Part shown: in pieces, positions 24,918 to 34,023 of the stretch | How the letters are laid out: each line of letters starts with the position of its first letter | Numbering within the stretch: the first letter of the stretch is position 1 | Origin: SYLG01 sp965226945 | GTDB lineage: Bacteria > Planctomycetota > Planctomycetia > Gemmatales > Gemmataceae | Assembly (NCBI GenBank): GCA_965226945.1 | Contig: OZ245717.1 | Coordinates: 7,936,001 to 8,000,000 of the forward strand | Direction: 5' to 3' | Length of the DNA stretch: 64,000 bases | Notes under the pieces: generated by a model | What the model was told of the DNA's origin: nothing | What the model saw: only the letters and a program-made list of their open reading frames with translations | The model's database searches: none | Program-made: the position numbers and the translations under genes

Positions 24918-27689
24918 TCACGGAGCCGCCGGCTTGGGCGCCTTCTTTTGGAAGTCGCCCGCCTCAACTTTGATCAGCTTTTTCAGATCGAAATACTCTT
25001 TAACTCCCTTATTCACCCGGCCGGCGTCCAAGTCGGAGATGCGCTTTTGCACGCCTTGATAATAATCGAGGCCGCGCCGGGCTTCGAGCGCATCGTTTAA
25101 GATCGCCAGAATGCCGGCATCGTTGGAGCGCTGGTTGAGTTCCTGCGCTTCCCAGGCTTTCTTCCCTTCCTCAATCTCCTTGACGGCAAAACCTTCATTG
25201 ACCATCTTGGACAATTCCTCATCGATCGCCTTGTCGGCCTTTCTGATCGCGTCGGGATTGCAGGAGGCCTGGATCATCCAGCGGGCCAAATAATCTTCGT
25301 TGTCCGCCATGAACATCGAATTAACCCCATAGGCAAGTCCTTCCTTCTGGCGCACGCGATTGCCCAGCCGCGAGGAAAGCGTGCCGCCGCCGAGCAGGAA
25401 ATTGGCAATTTCCAAGGTGCCGAATTCGGGATGGTCGTCCCTCATGGCAAAAGAAAAGCCGGCAAAGTAAATGGCGTTGGCCTTATCGGGTGTGTTGATC
25501 GTGATCGTCTGGCCCTGGACCTCGGGAAAGGCCTTTCCCTGAATCTTGGCGAAAGGCGTCTTGGCATTCCAATTCGCGGTCAATTTGGTCAAGAATTCCT
25601 TGACGACGCCTGAGTCGAAATCGCCGACGGCGGTCAATTCCACATTCTCCGATCCCACCTGGGAGGCGTACAACTCCTTGAGATCTTCGACCTTGAGCTT
25701 GTTCGCATTTTCCAGGGATTTTTCGATGAGCGGCGTGCGGCGAACATCGTCTTCAGGATAAGGAAACATCGCCCTGAGCATTGCCCGCTGCGCCAGGGGC
25801 TGCGGCTCCGACTTGCTTCGTTCCAAACTATCGCGCAACTGATTTTTAAGGATCTCGAAATCGGGTGCCGGGAAGGAAGGTTCGCGAGCAATCTCATGAA
25901 CCAGCTCCAGGACCTTGGGAAGCGATTCGCGTGGCGCCAGCACAAAGAAGCTCAGTTTTCCGGCACTGCCGTTGGCAAAAACTTGGGCCTTGAGCTTGGT
26001 CAGCGTATCTTCGATCTCTTGCCGGGATTTCTTTTGCGTCCCCCGTTTCATGAGACCGGGCATGAGTGAAGCCGCGGCATTCTTGCCTTTGAGCGAATCC
26101 GGGTTGCCATAGCCCAGATTGATGCTCAAGAAGACCTGGCTATTGCGCGATTTCTTGGGCAACAGCGCGTAGCGGACCTTCGAGTTCAGTTCGCCGGTTT
26201 GGGTGCGCGCGAAAATGTTCTCAAGCGTCGGTTCAAAAAACTCGCCCTGCTTCACGCCGGCGCCGCCCTTGTAGTCCTTGACCATTTCGTTGAGACTGGC
26301 GACCTGGGGGATGGCGGCTCGTTCCGGTTGATCGATCGGATCAAAGAGACCCGAGGTCCGGTTGCTACGCACCAGATATTTGCGAAGCACCCGGTCGACA
26401 TCCTCCTTGGTCACCTTGGCGACCCGGTCTCGATGCAAGAAGAAAAGGCGCCAGTCCCCCTTGGAGGCCCAGTCGCTCAAGGATATGCCGATCTGGTTGC
26501 TGTCGGACATGAGCAACTCGCGCGAGCGGATCCATTGCTGTTTCGCCCGAACGATATTGGCTGCGTCGATCCCCTTGGCGATCTGCTCGTCGACGACCCG
26601 GATCATTTCCCCGCGCACCTTCGCGGCGGAAATGCCGGACAAGGCCGATCCTTCGATTTCAAAGATGCCCGGGTCGTGCCACCCCGAGGCCGAGGCAAAG
26701 ACGCTTGAAGCAACCTTCCCCTGCACCAAACCTGTGTAAAGCGGCCCCGACGGCTGCATGCTCAAGGCGGAAGCGAGCACTTCCAGCGCGGGATAATCGG
26801 GATGGGCAGCGGCCGGAATGTGGTAAAGAAGTCCGGCAAACGCCACCTTGCCGACTCGGCGCAGCACCACTTCGCGCTCGCCGTCCTGGGCCGGTTCTTC
26901 CGTGTAGGTGACCGGCAACGGCTCGGCGGGGTTCTTCAAACCGCCGAACGCTCCGGTGAGCGCTTTGAGCGCATCAGCTTCCTTGAACGATCCGGACAGA
27001 ATGAGGATGGTGTTGTCGGGCCGGTAATACTTGCGGTAGAAGGCCTGAAGGTTATCGATCGGCACCCGCTCGATGTCGGAACGGTTGCCAATGGTCGATT
27101 TGCCATAGTTGTGCCATTCAAACGCGGCGGAGCGCATCCGCTGGCTCAGAACATTCTCGGGGCTATTCTCCCCTCGCTCGAATTCGTTGCGCACGACCGA
27201 AAACTCCTTGAGAAGGTCTTCGCGGCGCACGAAGCTGTTGACCAGCCGGTCAGCCTCGAGCGAGATCGCGAATTCGAGGTTGTCGCCCGTGGCGCTCAAG
27301 GTTTCGTAATAGTTCGTGCGGTCGACCCAGGTGGTGCCATTGAAATCGGCGCCGCGGTCGCGCAGCTCCTTGGGAATGTCGCCGTGTTTGGGTGTGCCCT
27401 TGAAAAGCATGTGCTCAAGCAGGTGCGCCATGCCGGTTTCGCCATACCCCTCATGGCGCGAACCGACCAAGATCGTCATGTTGACCGTGACCTTGGAAGC
27501 TCCCGGATCGGGGTAGAGGATCGCCCGGAAACCGTTGGGCCAGCGGTACTCGGTCATGTTTTCGACCGTGGCCATCTTTTGCGGCCCAGCCGGAATGGCC
27601 GATGACGGTGCAGCAGTAGATGGCGCAGGGGCTTGCCAGGGAGAAAGATGGGCGGCAACCATGGCCGCAATCCAGGATATCGAATGCAT
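24918..27689 (-). CDS. M16 family (insulinase/pitrilysin-type) zinc protease
   Basis: Exported metallopeptidase. The 923 residues begin with a signal peptide (about 1-30). The first M16 domain has the inverted zinc motif HLLEH (His89, Glu92, His93) in GMAHLLEHMLFKGTPKHGDI. The distal part of the active site includes FSVVRNEFERGENSPENVL. A second, inactive M16 half follows (about 500-900), ending with ETGxG-like text GTLSSRLGNRVRQKEGLAYG, which supplies the substrate-closing arginine/tyrosine region. A single-chain two-repeat enzyme of this length is normal for bacterial periplasmic M16 proteins. Its substrate cannot be told. Confidence 0.92.
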   Translation of the reverse strand: MHSISWIAAMVAAHLSPWQAPAPSTAAPSSAIPAGPQKMATVENMTEYRWPNGFRAILYPDPGASKVTVNMTILVGSRHEGYGETGMAHLLEHMLFKGTPKHGDIPKELRDRGADFNGTTWVDRTNYYETLSATGDNLEFAISLEADRLVNSFVRREDLLKEFSVVRNEFERGENSPENVLSQRMRSAAFEWHNYGKSTIGNRSDIERVPIDNLQAFYRKYYRPDNTILILSGSFKEADALKALTGAFGGLKNPAEPLPVTYTEEPAQDGEREVVLRRVGKVAFAGLLYHIPAAAHPDYPALEVLASALSMQPSGPLYTGLVQGKVASSVFASASGWHDPGIFEIEGSALSGISAAKVRGEMIRVVDEQIAKGIDAANIVRAKQQWIRSRELLMSDSNQIGISLSDWASKGDWRLFFLHRDRVAKVTKEDVDRVLRKYLVRSNRTSGLFDPIDQPERAAIPQVASLNEMVKDYKGGAGVKQGEFFEPTLENIFARTQTGELNSKVRYALLPKKSRNSQVFLSINLGYGNPDSLKGKNAAASLMPGLMKRGTQKKSRQEIEDTLTKLKAQVFANGSAGKLSFFVLAPRESLPKVLELVHEIAREPSFPAPDFEILKNQLRDSLERSKSEPQPLAQRAMLRAMFPYPEDDVRRTPLIEKSLENANKLKVEDLKELYASQVGSENVELTAVGDFDSGVVKEFLTKLTANWNAKTPFAKIQGKAFPEVQGQTITINTPDKANAIYFAGFSFAMRDDHPEFGTLEIANFLLGGGTLSSRLGNRVRQKEGLAYGVNSMFMADNEDYLARWMIQASCNPDAIRKADKAIDEELSKMVNEGFAVKEIEEGKKAWEAQELNQRSNDAGILAILNDALEARRGLDYYQGVQKRISDLDAGRVNKGVKEYFDLKKLIKVEAGDFQKKAPKPAAP

Positions 27690-27920
27690 TCGTCAACTCC
27701 TTTTGAACGCTTCGGTGATCCTACTTGATTCCTTCAAGGAGGGAAATTGGAAGGAACGGCGCGACTCGTTTGAATCGCGCTCGCTCCGGCGAGACGTTCT
27801 TTTTTTTGGCGGGGAATTGAGTCTTGACGAGACCCACGAGAATCGATCGCGCGAACGGGCGGCAGGGAGGAGAAAACAATCGTCTGCGTAGCCGCCCCTG
27901 TTTAGGGCCATCCTCTGAAA

Positions 27921-28703
27921 TCAACCATTCCCTGGCGCGGGCGCATCCTTGGTGTCATGAACAGGGTCGGCGGGTCCGACGGCTCCTGGTGTTTGCTTCG
28001 ATTCGGACGGAAAACTCACGGCGGGCGCCGACTTCTTCCCAAAGGGCAACCTCAAACCGGCTTTGCGCAGCAAAAACAAAAAAGTGTGGCCCATGAGGAT
28101 GATGTCGTAAGGGATCGATTTGTGTTCGAGGTAGTGGTACTCGGTTTCGTTGCGAAACTCCCAGTCGAGCATCAAGGAATCACCCGTCTCGTTATCTTCG
28201 ATCGAGACCTGGCCCAGGTTGGTGAGCCCCGGCCGGACCGACAGGCGGCGATTTTTGAAATCGGGGCTCTCGGCGCCGATTTTTTCATAAAGAATCGGGG
28301 CAATCGGCCTGGGACCGACGAATTCCATCTGCCCAAGCACGACATTCCAAAGCTGCGGCAGTTCATCCATTTTGAGTTTGCGCAGCACCTTGCCGACGCG
28401 AGTCACCTCGGGGCTCGACGAGGTCACGCCCAGGCCAAGAGATTTGTTCTTGTCCGAGCCCGGCCGCATCGAGCGAATTTTCCACACCTTGAATTTCTGA
28501 CCGCGAAAACCGTCGCGTTCCTGGCAATAAAAAAAAGGACCCTTGGAAGTTGTTTTCACCAGAATGTACAAGATCAGAAATAAGGGAGATAAAAAAATTA
28601 GCATGAAAATGGCGAAAAAACGCTGAAATAAAAGCCAGAGCTGATAGCGCCGGCTTTTGTAGATTCTGTGTGGGGCGATAGTCGGCTGAGAGTCAGCGGT
28701 CAT
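27921..28703 (-). CDS. Bacterial sugar transferase (short PglC/WcaJ-type phosphoglycosyl transferase)
   Basis: Transfers a sugar-1-phosphate from a UDP-sugar to undecaprenyl phosphate, starting exopolysaccharide or O-glycan synthesis at the inner membrane. The 260 residues contain one re-entrant hydrophobic helix (FFAIFMLIFLSPLFLILYI). The monotopic family core follows: GPFFYCQERDGFRGQKFKVW with the Glu-Asp pair, then RKLKMDELPQLWNVVLGQME and FVGPRP. It lacks the N-terminal membrane domain of long WcaJ forms. The last 50 residues are low-complexity. GGGGGAA precedes the ATG at 28703. No other glycan genes are in this window apart from the large membrane protein far upstream. Confidence 0.92.
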   Translation of the reverse strand: MTADSQPTIAPHRIYKSRRYQLWLLFQRFFAIFMLIFLSPLFLILYILVKTTSKGPFFYCQERDGFRGQKFKVWKIRSMRPGSDKNKSLGLGVTSSSPEVTRVGKVLRKLKMDELPQLWNVVLGQMEFVGPRPIAPILYEKIGAESPDFKNRRLSVRPGLTNLGQVSIEDNETGDSLMLDWEFRNETEYHYLEHKSIPYDIILMGHTFLFLLRKAGLRLPFGKKSAPAVSFPSESKQTPGAVGPADPVHDTKDAPAPGNG

Positions 28704-28838
28704 GACGATTCCCCCAGCCGGTGGTCGATTCCGTAGCGGCCTTCAGGATCGATTGAGATAAGAAGCGTTGGGAAACGCCGGCAGTCCGCGGGAAAAAGGG
28801 CTGGATCCTGAAATCTCGAAATCGAACCAGGTCTACCA

Positions 28839-29849
28839 TCATTTTTGATCCAATCGGGCGTTCCATTCGCGAAGCAAGTCGGCCGCGGTGCGCAGTGCCG
28901 CCAAAATTCCCTTGCCATGGGTTCCCGACCCCTGCTGGGTGCTCGGTTTATCCTTCACGCCAGGCTTCTCTTGAGAAGGGAGAACGGCAGGGCCAGCGGA
29001 GGGCGGGAAAACGGGCGAAGGAGGGGCCGACCCGCCTTTCGACCCAATCTCAACGGTAGGAGCTCCGCTTCTTTTGGCTTTTTCCTCGGCGCATTTCTCA
29101 ATCAGCTTAAAAAGGACTTCCAGGTCTTCGGGGTTGCCTTTTTCGCAGGCACCGCTGCATCCCTTGTTGAGAAGCGATTTGAGCGTGCGCACATCGAGCG
29201 TCGCCGAATGGGCAATGATGACGGCTTCGGGATGTTCCTTGCGGATCGACTGGGCAAGGCTTTCGGCCATTTTCCCTTCGGTGAACTGATTGTCGATCAC
29301 AAAGACGTCGTAAGCCCCGCCCACCTGCGGTTCGAGGCTGGTGTCCAGTTTCAGTTTGGGAAAACGGTGGCGAAATTGGGCGCCGAACATCTTGTGAATG
29401 TCGATGTCGTCATCGATCAACAGAACCCGGAACGGTTCGGCGGGCTTTGCCTGCAAGGCGGCCACCTGATGAGACGTCGCTTGCGAGAGCGGCTGACATT
29501 GTTCGATTCCCGCGAAAAGCCGTTCCAGGTCGTCGGGATTGGCTTTCTCAAACGCGGCCTTGCAACCGAGTTGTTGAAAACTCTGGCGTTTCGCGTTATC
29601 CAGAGTGCCAGAGAGGGCAAAAACGGTCGGTTTGGGCTGGAAGGCAGCGAGCTGACCAGCCAACCGGGGCAACTGGGCCGTGCCCTTGAAATCGTTATCG
29701 ATCACATAGACATCGTACCCCTCGACGACTTCCGGCGCTTGCCGGGTGTCGAGCTTGTGCTCGGGAAACCGTTTTTGAAATCGTTTTTCAAAAATCTTGA
29801 TGAACCATGGATCGTCGTCGATGAGCAGGATTTTGAGTGGTTGAGCCAT
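28839..29849 (-). CDS. Protein with two tandem receiver domains
   Basis: Signalling protein with two CheY-like receiver domains (about residues 5-115 and 140-250) and no DNA-binding or enzymatic output. Each has an acidic pair (LLIDDDPW, LLIDDDID), a candidate phospho-acceptor aspartate (YVIDNDF, FVIDNQF), a conserved Ser/Thr-rich beta-4 end (ALSGT, AHSAT) and a lysine near beta-5 (FEKANPDD, CEKGNPED). The halves resemble one another, indicating internal duplication. The C-terminal 80 residues are proline/glycine-rich and end in a helix. No histidine kinase gene is adjacent. It could relay phosphate or bind a partner. Confidence 0.85.
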   Translation of the reverse strand: MAQPLKILLIDDDPWFIKIFEKRFQKRFPEHKLDTRQAPEVVEGYDVYVIDNDFKGTAQLPRLAGQLAAFQPKPTVFALSGTLDNAKRQSFQQLGCKAAFEKANPDDLERLFAGIEQCQPLSQATSHQVAALQAKPAEPFRVLLIDDDIDIHKMFGAQFRHRFPKLKLDTSLEPQVGGAYDVFVIDNQFTEGKMAESLAQSIRKEHPEAVIIAHSATLDVRTLKSLLNKGCSGACEKGNPEDLEVLFKLIEKCAEEKAKRSGAPTVEIGSKGGSAPPSPVFPPSAGPAVLPSQEKPGVKDKPSTQQGSGTHGKGILAALRTAADLLREWNARLDQK

Positions 29850-30036
29850 GGAAACGGTCCGGGAACGGCGGGGGGTTATGCTCCCCCAAAAGCCAATCGA
29901 GAAGCAACGGCCCGTTCATGAGAAAACCGGCACCGCCTCACCGACATTAAACATTATGGGACTTTCGGGGGCAATTCCTTCATCAGGTCCACCGGCAATC
30001 GGTCCTTCTTTCGCAATCTTGGCGGCAAGAGGCGAT

Positions 30037-30759
30037 TCAGCCGATCGGTTCGATGTTATGTTCCTCAAGGAAGTCAGGCCTTCCCGCCAGAGCTTCCCAG
30101 GTAGAATCGGCGACAATTTTTCCCGCGTCCATGACGAGTACGCGTCGGCAGAACAACCGCGCAAAGCTGGGATCGTGGGTTGCCACGATGATTCCCCCAT
30201 TCCAGTGGGCCAACGTCTCGGCCAGACTTCGTTTGCCGCGATGATCGAGGTAGTGGGTCGGCTCGTCCAACAGGAGCAACTGGGGTGTCATTGCGAGGAT
30301 GGCGGCCAGGGCCAGGCGCTTTTTTTCTCCCGAGGAAAGCGCGAAGGGGGAAAGATGGGCATGCCGAGTGAGCTGAAATTGACTGAGCAGAAGTTGGGAC
30401 GCTTCGCGAGCCCGATCGGCCCCCATGCCCAGGTTGAGCGGTCCCAGCGCGATTTCTTCAAAAACCGTCGGCTGCAAGAGCTGATCGTCGGTGTGAGCGA
30501 AAACGAGTCCGGCGATTCGGGGCACCTGCTTGCGGTCCCGGGCCTGGCAAAGATCCAGATCGGCCAGAGTGGCCTTGCCGCTGGATGGAGCGAGGAGACC
30601 GGCGACAAGTCGCAATAACGTTGTTTTTCCGGCGCCATTGCCCCCCAAGAGGGCCACTTTTTCACCCGGTTCGAGGGTCAAATCGACCGAATCCAGGCGC
30701 GGTTTGCCCGGTCCGCCGCCACGGCTGGCATTCCGCAGGACCAACAAGGGCGCGCTCAT
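30037..30759 (-). CDS. ABC transporter ATPase of ECF/cobalt (CbiO) type
   Basis: Energises an energy-coupling-factor-type importer for a vitamin or metal ion. The 240-residue product has Walker A GGNGAGKTT, Q-loop FAHTDDQLLQP, signature LSSGEKKR, Walker B LLLLDEP and the H-loop histidine ATHD. FAHTDDQL resembles the Q-loop text of CbiO/EcfA proteins (FQNPDDQLF). The ATG at 30759 overlaps the stop of the upstream permease as ATGA, showing translational coupling. The longer upstream frame lies within the permease gene and is not used. Only one ATPase gene is present. Confidence 0.92.
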   Translation of the reverse strand: MSAPLLVLRNASRGGGPGKPRLDSVDLTLEPGEKVALLGGNGAGKTTLLRLVAGLLAPSSGKATLADLDLCQARDRKQVPRIAGLVFAHTDDQLLQPTVFEEIALGPLNLGMGADRAREASQLLLSQFQLTRHAHLSPFALSSGEKKRLALAAILAMTPQLLLLDEPTHYLDHRGKRSLAETLAHWNGGIIVATHDPSFARLFCRRVLVMDAGKIVADSTWEALAGRPDFLEEHNIEPIG

Positions 30760-31562
30760 GACGGCCCCCACCGGTCTACCGCGAGCACGCCCAATATGAA
30801 GCTCGCCTGAAGGGCGGCGGCCAACCAAATGAGAGTCAAGGACTTCGCCGAAGCCGGCTGGGAAAGGAACGAAAACGATTCGAAATTGCGGCAGAAGGCG
30901 CGCCCTTTGAGGGCGTCGCCCAGGTCGTCGCTGCGTTTTTGCGCGCGGACGAAAAGCTGCGCCCAGGAATTGGCCATGAGCCGCGTGCGGTCGGTTCTTT
31001 CTCCCAGGTAGGCGCCTCTCGCCCGGTGCGCCTGGGAAAGGTTCTTCCATTCACGCAGCAACCGCTGCGTTTGCTGCACGGTGATCCAGCCAATGGTGAG
31101 CAATAATCGCGGAACTGCTAGCTTTTGCAAAGTCGCGAGCAGTTCGGTTTGATGAAAGGAGCGCACCACGCTCAGGAAGCCGAGGGCCACCCCCGTTCCC
31201 TTGAGAAATAGAGAAAACCCCCGAATCGATCCGTCCCAGCCGGGGGTCCACCACCGGCCTTCGAAAATCGGCTCTCCGGGCAGGGTCCAGGGAAGCCAGA
31301 TTGCGAAAAAGGCGATGCTCGCACTCATGGGCAGAAGTCGGGCCCAGATCCATTCGGAATCGGGCCACGTCAAAAGATGGGCGGCAAGCGCCACAGTCCA
31401 CAAACAAAGAAGGCAGGGCCACCCCTGGGCCAGCATCAAACCCAGGGCCGGGGCAAGTAGAAAGAGGAGCTTGGCGATCGGAGGCCAGGGCCCCCAGAGG
31501 CCTTTGAGCGGCGCATCGAGCCGCTGACTTGGCAGCGCCGCTTTCGACTCGGGGAGCGTCAT
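30756..31562 (-). CDS. ECF/cobalt transporter T component (CbiQ/EcfT-like permease)
   Basis: Membrane coupling subunit linking the ATPase to a substrate-binding S component. From the ATG at 31562 it has 268 residues with about five hydrophobic segments (such as LLFLLAPALGLMLAQGWPCL and IAFFAIWLPWTL). The family's ATPase-coupling short helices appear as AHRARGAYLG and the second Arg-containing segment ALKGRAFCR, matching the ARG motifs of CbiQ. The stop overlaps the ATPase start. Earlier in-frame starts exist, but the membrane protein begins sensibly here. No S component, CbiM or CbiN lies nearby, so the substrate is unknown. Confidence 0.82.
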   Translation of the reverse strand: MTLPESKAALPSQRLDAPLKGLWGPWPPIAKLLFLLAPALGLMLAQGWPCLLCLWTVALAAHLLTWPDSEWIWARLLPMSASIAFFAIWLPWTLPGEPIFEGRWWTPGWDGSIRGFSLFLKGTGVALGFLSVVRSFHQTELLATLQKLAVPRLLLTIGWITVQQTQRLLREWKNLSQAHRARGAYLGERTDRTRLMANSWAQLFVRAQKRSDDLGDALKGRAFCRNFESFSFLSQPASAKSLTLIWLAAALQASFILGVLAVDRWGPS

Positions 31563-31737
31563 CTTCGGCGACCGTCGTGGATCATGGGGCTCGAAAATCG
31601 CCTGGAAGCTTCCGTTTCGCAGTGCAAATTCGGTACCCAAATTTGCAATTCGGGCAGCCCGTTGGCTCCCCATGGCAATATCTTTAGCAATTGCCGCTTC
31701 GATGGCACGGCGAGATTCCGCTTTCCCCGGAAGACCT

Positions 31738-33540
31738 ATGCACCAACAAAGACTCGATCCCCTCGCGGATTTTCTCCCCGCCGGCCTGTCCCAGGTCATC
31801 TCCACCTTCCTCGCGTTCCTGCCCGTCCTCGTCCTCTTTTATCTTCTGGTGGTGAGGCGCTGGGAAGCACCCCTTGCCGGCGCGGTCGCCGGTTTTACTG
31901 CTTTCCTGGTCGCGGTCTTCGTCTACCGGATGCCCTGGGCCATGGGGCTCTTCGCCTATCTCAACGGGGCCCTGTTTGGACTGTTGCCGATCGGTTGGAC
32001 CGTCATTTCGGCGATGATGCTCTACAACCTCACCGTCGAAACCGGCTGTTTTGCCAGCATCAAACGCTCCGTGGAAACCCTTTCAGGCGATCCACGCATC
32101 CAAGCGGTGCTCATCGGTTTTTGCTTTGGCGCGTTCCTGGAAGGCGCTGCCGGTTCCGGAACGCCGGTGGCCATCTGCGGCGCCATTCTGGTCGGCCTCG
32201 GTTTTCACCCGATTCAGGCCGCGGTGCTTTGCTTGCTCGCGAATACATCGCCCGTCGCCTACGGGGGCCTGGGTACGCCGATGATGGTGCTGGGCAATGT
32301 CACCGAAATTCCGCCCGAAACCCTCAGCGTCATGGCGGCGCATCAGCTTCCTTTTTTGTCGCTGTTGGTTCCCCTTTACATGACGATCTGCCTGGCGGGC
32401 GTGCGCGGAGCGCTCCAGGTTTGGCCTGTGCTTTTGGTCAGTGGCGGCTCGTTCGCTGCCTTTCAATATGCCTTTGCCACCTTCCACACCTGGGTGCCCG
32501 GGGTGATGCTTTTTTTGATGACCGATATCGGTGGCGGATTTTTCTCGCTGGGCTGCACGGCCCTTTTTCTCAGCTACTTTTGGAAGGGCCAAAGAGAATT
32601 GCCGTTTCCCCCGCCCGTGGAACTGCCGCCAGGAGATGTCGCCCACTTCGGCGCGGGTGACGCGCCCCGCGAATCCACGGAGGGACCAAAGCGGGTGAGT
32701 GTGTTCGTTGGCTGGTTGCCTTTCCTGTTGATGTCGGTCTTTCTGGTGGTGTTTGGCTTACTGCGCCAAAGCGAAGAAAAGACGGTGCATGGCTTCGACC
32801 TGGGCGGCATTTCCAGCCGCTACAAGTATCCCATGCCGATGCTTCATAATCTCTCGGTGCGCGACCCCGCGTTACTGGCGCCGGGGGCCTCATCCGTTCC
32901 CGAAAAAGCGGAATACACCCTCAACTGGCTAACCACCCCCGGGTCGTCGGTCTTCTTTTCCATTTTGCTGTCGGTCGTCATCCTGCGCCCAAGCTTTGGC
33001 CAGATCGGCACAGTGATCACAAGCACGGCCAGACAAATGGTGATCCCGATCCCGACGATCGCCGTGATGCTCGGTATGAGTTACTTGACCCGTTTTGCCG
33101 GGATGGATGCGACCCTGGGAATCGCATTCGCACAAACAGGAGCCCTTTACCCCTTCTTTGCAGCCATGCTTGGCTGGCTGGGGGTCTTCCTCACCGGCAC
33201 CGACGCCGGCTCCAACGCGCTCTTTGGCAGCCTGCAAAAAATCACGGCGATTGAAGTCCATGGCACGGGTGTGCTGCCTTTATCGTCTGCGCAAGCCCAG
33301 GTCTTGCTCTGCACCGCCAACAGCACCGGTGGCGTCATGGGCAAAATGATCGATGCCCAAAGTATTGTTGTGGCCACTTCGGCGACCGGCCAGTCAGGCA
33401 AGGAAGCGGAAATCTTCAAGAAAGTGGTCTGGCATAGCGTGGTTTTGGCAGCAGTGGTGGGGCTGATTACGATGGCGCAGGCTTATCTTTGGCCGTTTAC
33501 TGGGATGGTGCCCAGTTATGAGGTGCAAGGGAAGGAGTGA
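31738..33540 (+). CDS. L-lactate permease family transporter
   Basis: LctP/LldP-type secondary transporter for lactate or glycolate, driven by proton symport. The 600-residue product from the ATG at 31738 (GGAAG upstream) has about 13 hydrophobic segments. Family text includes CFGAFLEGAAGSGTPVAICG, NTSPVAYGGLGTPMMVLGNV, FLTGTDAGSNALFGSLQKIT and ANSTGGVMGKMI. A polar insertion near residues 300-330 is longer than usual. It is divergent from the CbiQ-like gene with 175 bp between starts. No lactate dehydrogenase gene lies beside it. Confidence 0.92.
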   Translation: MHQQRLDPLADFLPAGLSQVISTFLAFLPVLVLFYLLVVRRWEAPLAGAVAGFTAFLVAVFVYRMPWAMGLFAYLNGALFGLLPIGWTVISAMMLYNLTVETGCFASIKRSVETLSGDPRIQAVLIGFCFGAFLEGAAGSGTPVAICGAILVGLGFHPIQAAVLCLLANTSPVAYGGLGTPMMVLGNVTEIPPETLSVMAAHQLPFLSLLVPLYMTICLAGVRGALQVWPVLLVSGGSFAAFQYAFATFHTWVPGVMLFLMTDIGGGFFSLGCTALFLSYFWKGQRELPFPPPVELPPGDVAHFGAGDAPRESTEGPKRVSVFVGWLPFLLMSVFLVVFGLLRQSEEKTVHGFDLGGISSRYKYPMPMLHNLSVRDPALLAPGASSVPEKAEYTLNWLTTPGSSVFFSILLSVVILRPSFGQIGTVITSTARQMVIPIPTIAVMLGMSYLTRFAGMDATLGIAFAQTGALYPFFAAMLGWLGVFLTGTDAGSNALFGSLQKITAIEVHGTGVLPLSSAQAQVLLCTANSTGGVMGKMIDAQSIVVATSATGQSGKEAEIFKKVVWHSVVLAAVVGLITMAQAYLWPFTGMVPSYEVQGKE

Positions 33541-34023
33541 CGCGCACTGGGACCTGAAACACGACGCGCTATCTCTTTTGATTCCATGTACTGAATTCAA
33601 AAAATCAATAACTACTACTTACGCAACTACGCACTCGGCACAAAATACACCGCCAATTTTCCGAGATCGATTAAATGATCCTTCTAAGTAAATGATTGCC
33701 ATTGATTTTTAACCTTGCTGGTTTGGTGTTCGCTAGCCTAAGGACCATGGCTTGCGACCTTCCGCCGGAATTCAGGGACATTGAACGGGGCAGGGGCAAT
33801 CCGGTCGGGGATCGGTCAGCTCCTGACAAGAAATTCGAGCTTGAACCCTTTAGCGGTTTTTTCACCGCTCCGAAGTCAAGAATGATCTGGTTGATTTGGT
33901 CCTGCTTATGTTTGACCGGACAGTTCCGTCCAATCTGGCCATTACGGTCATGGGACGAGGTACTGTAACCCTCCGGTACCCAAACCGTAGAAATGACGGC
34001 CAAAGTCTGGCGCCGACCCCATA
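33541..34023. other. 483-bp gap with no supported gene
   Basis: Short frames exist on both strands but none has a binding site, domain or coding look. A weak AGCGGT/ACCGCT inverted repeat at 33852-33869 has a T-rich loop rather than a T tail. It separates the lactate permease from the accessory region and may be a junction of acquired DNA. Confidence 0.5.

Noticed and set aside
33852..33869. AGCGGT/ACCGCT hairpin as a terminator
   Set aside because: The T residues form the loop, not the tail, and it lies over 300 bp from the nearest gene end.
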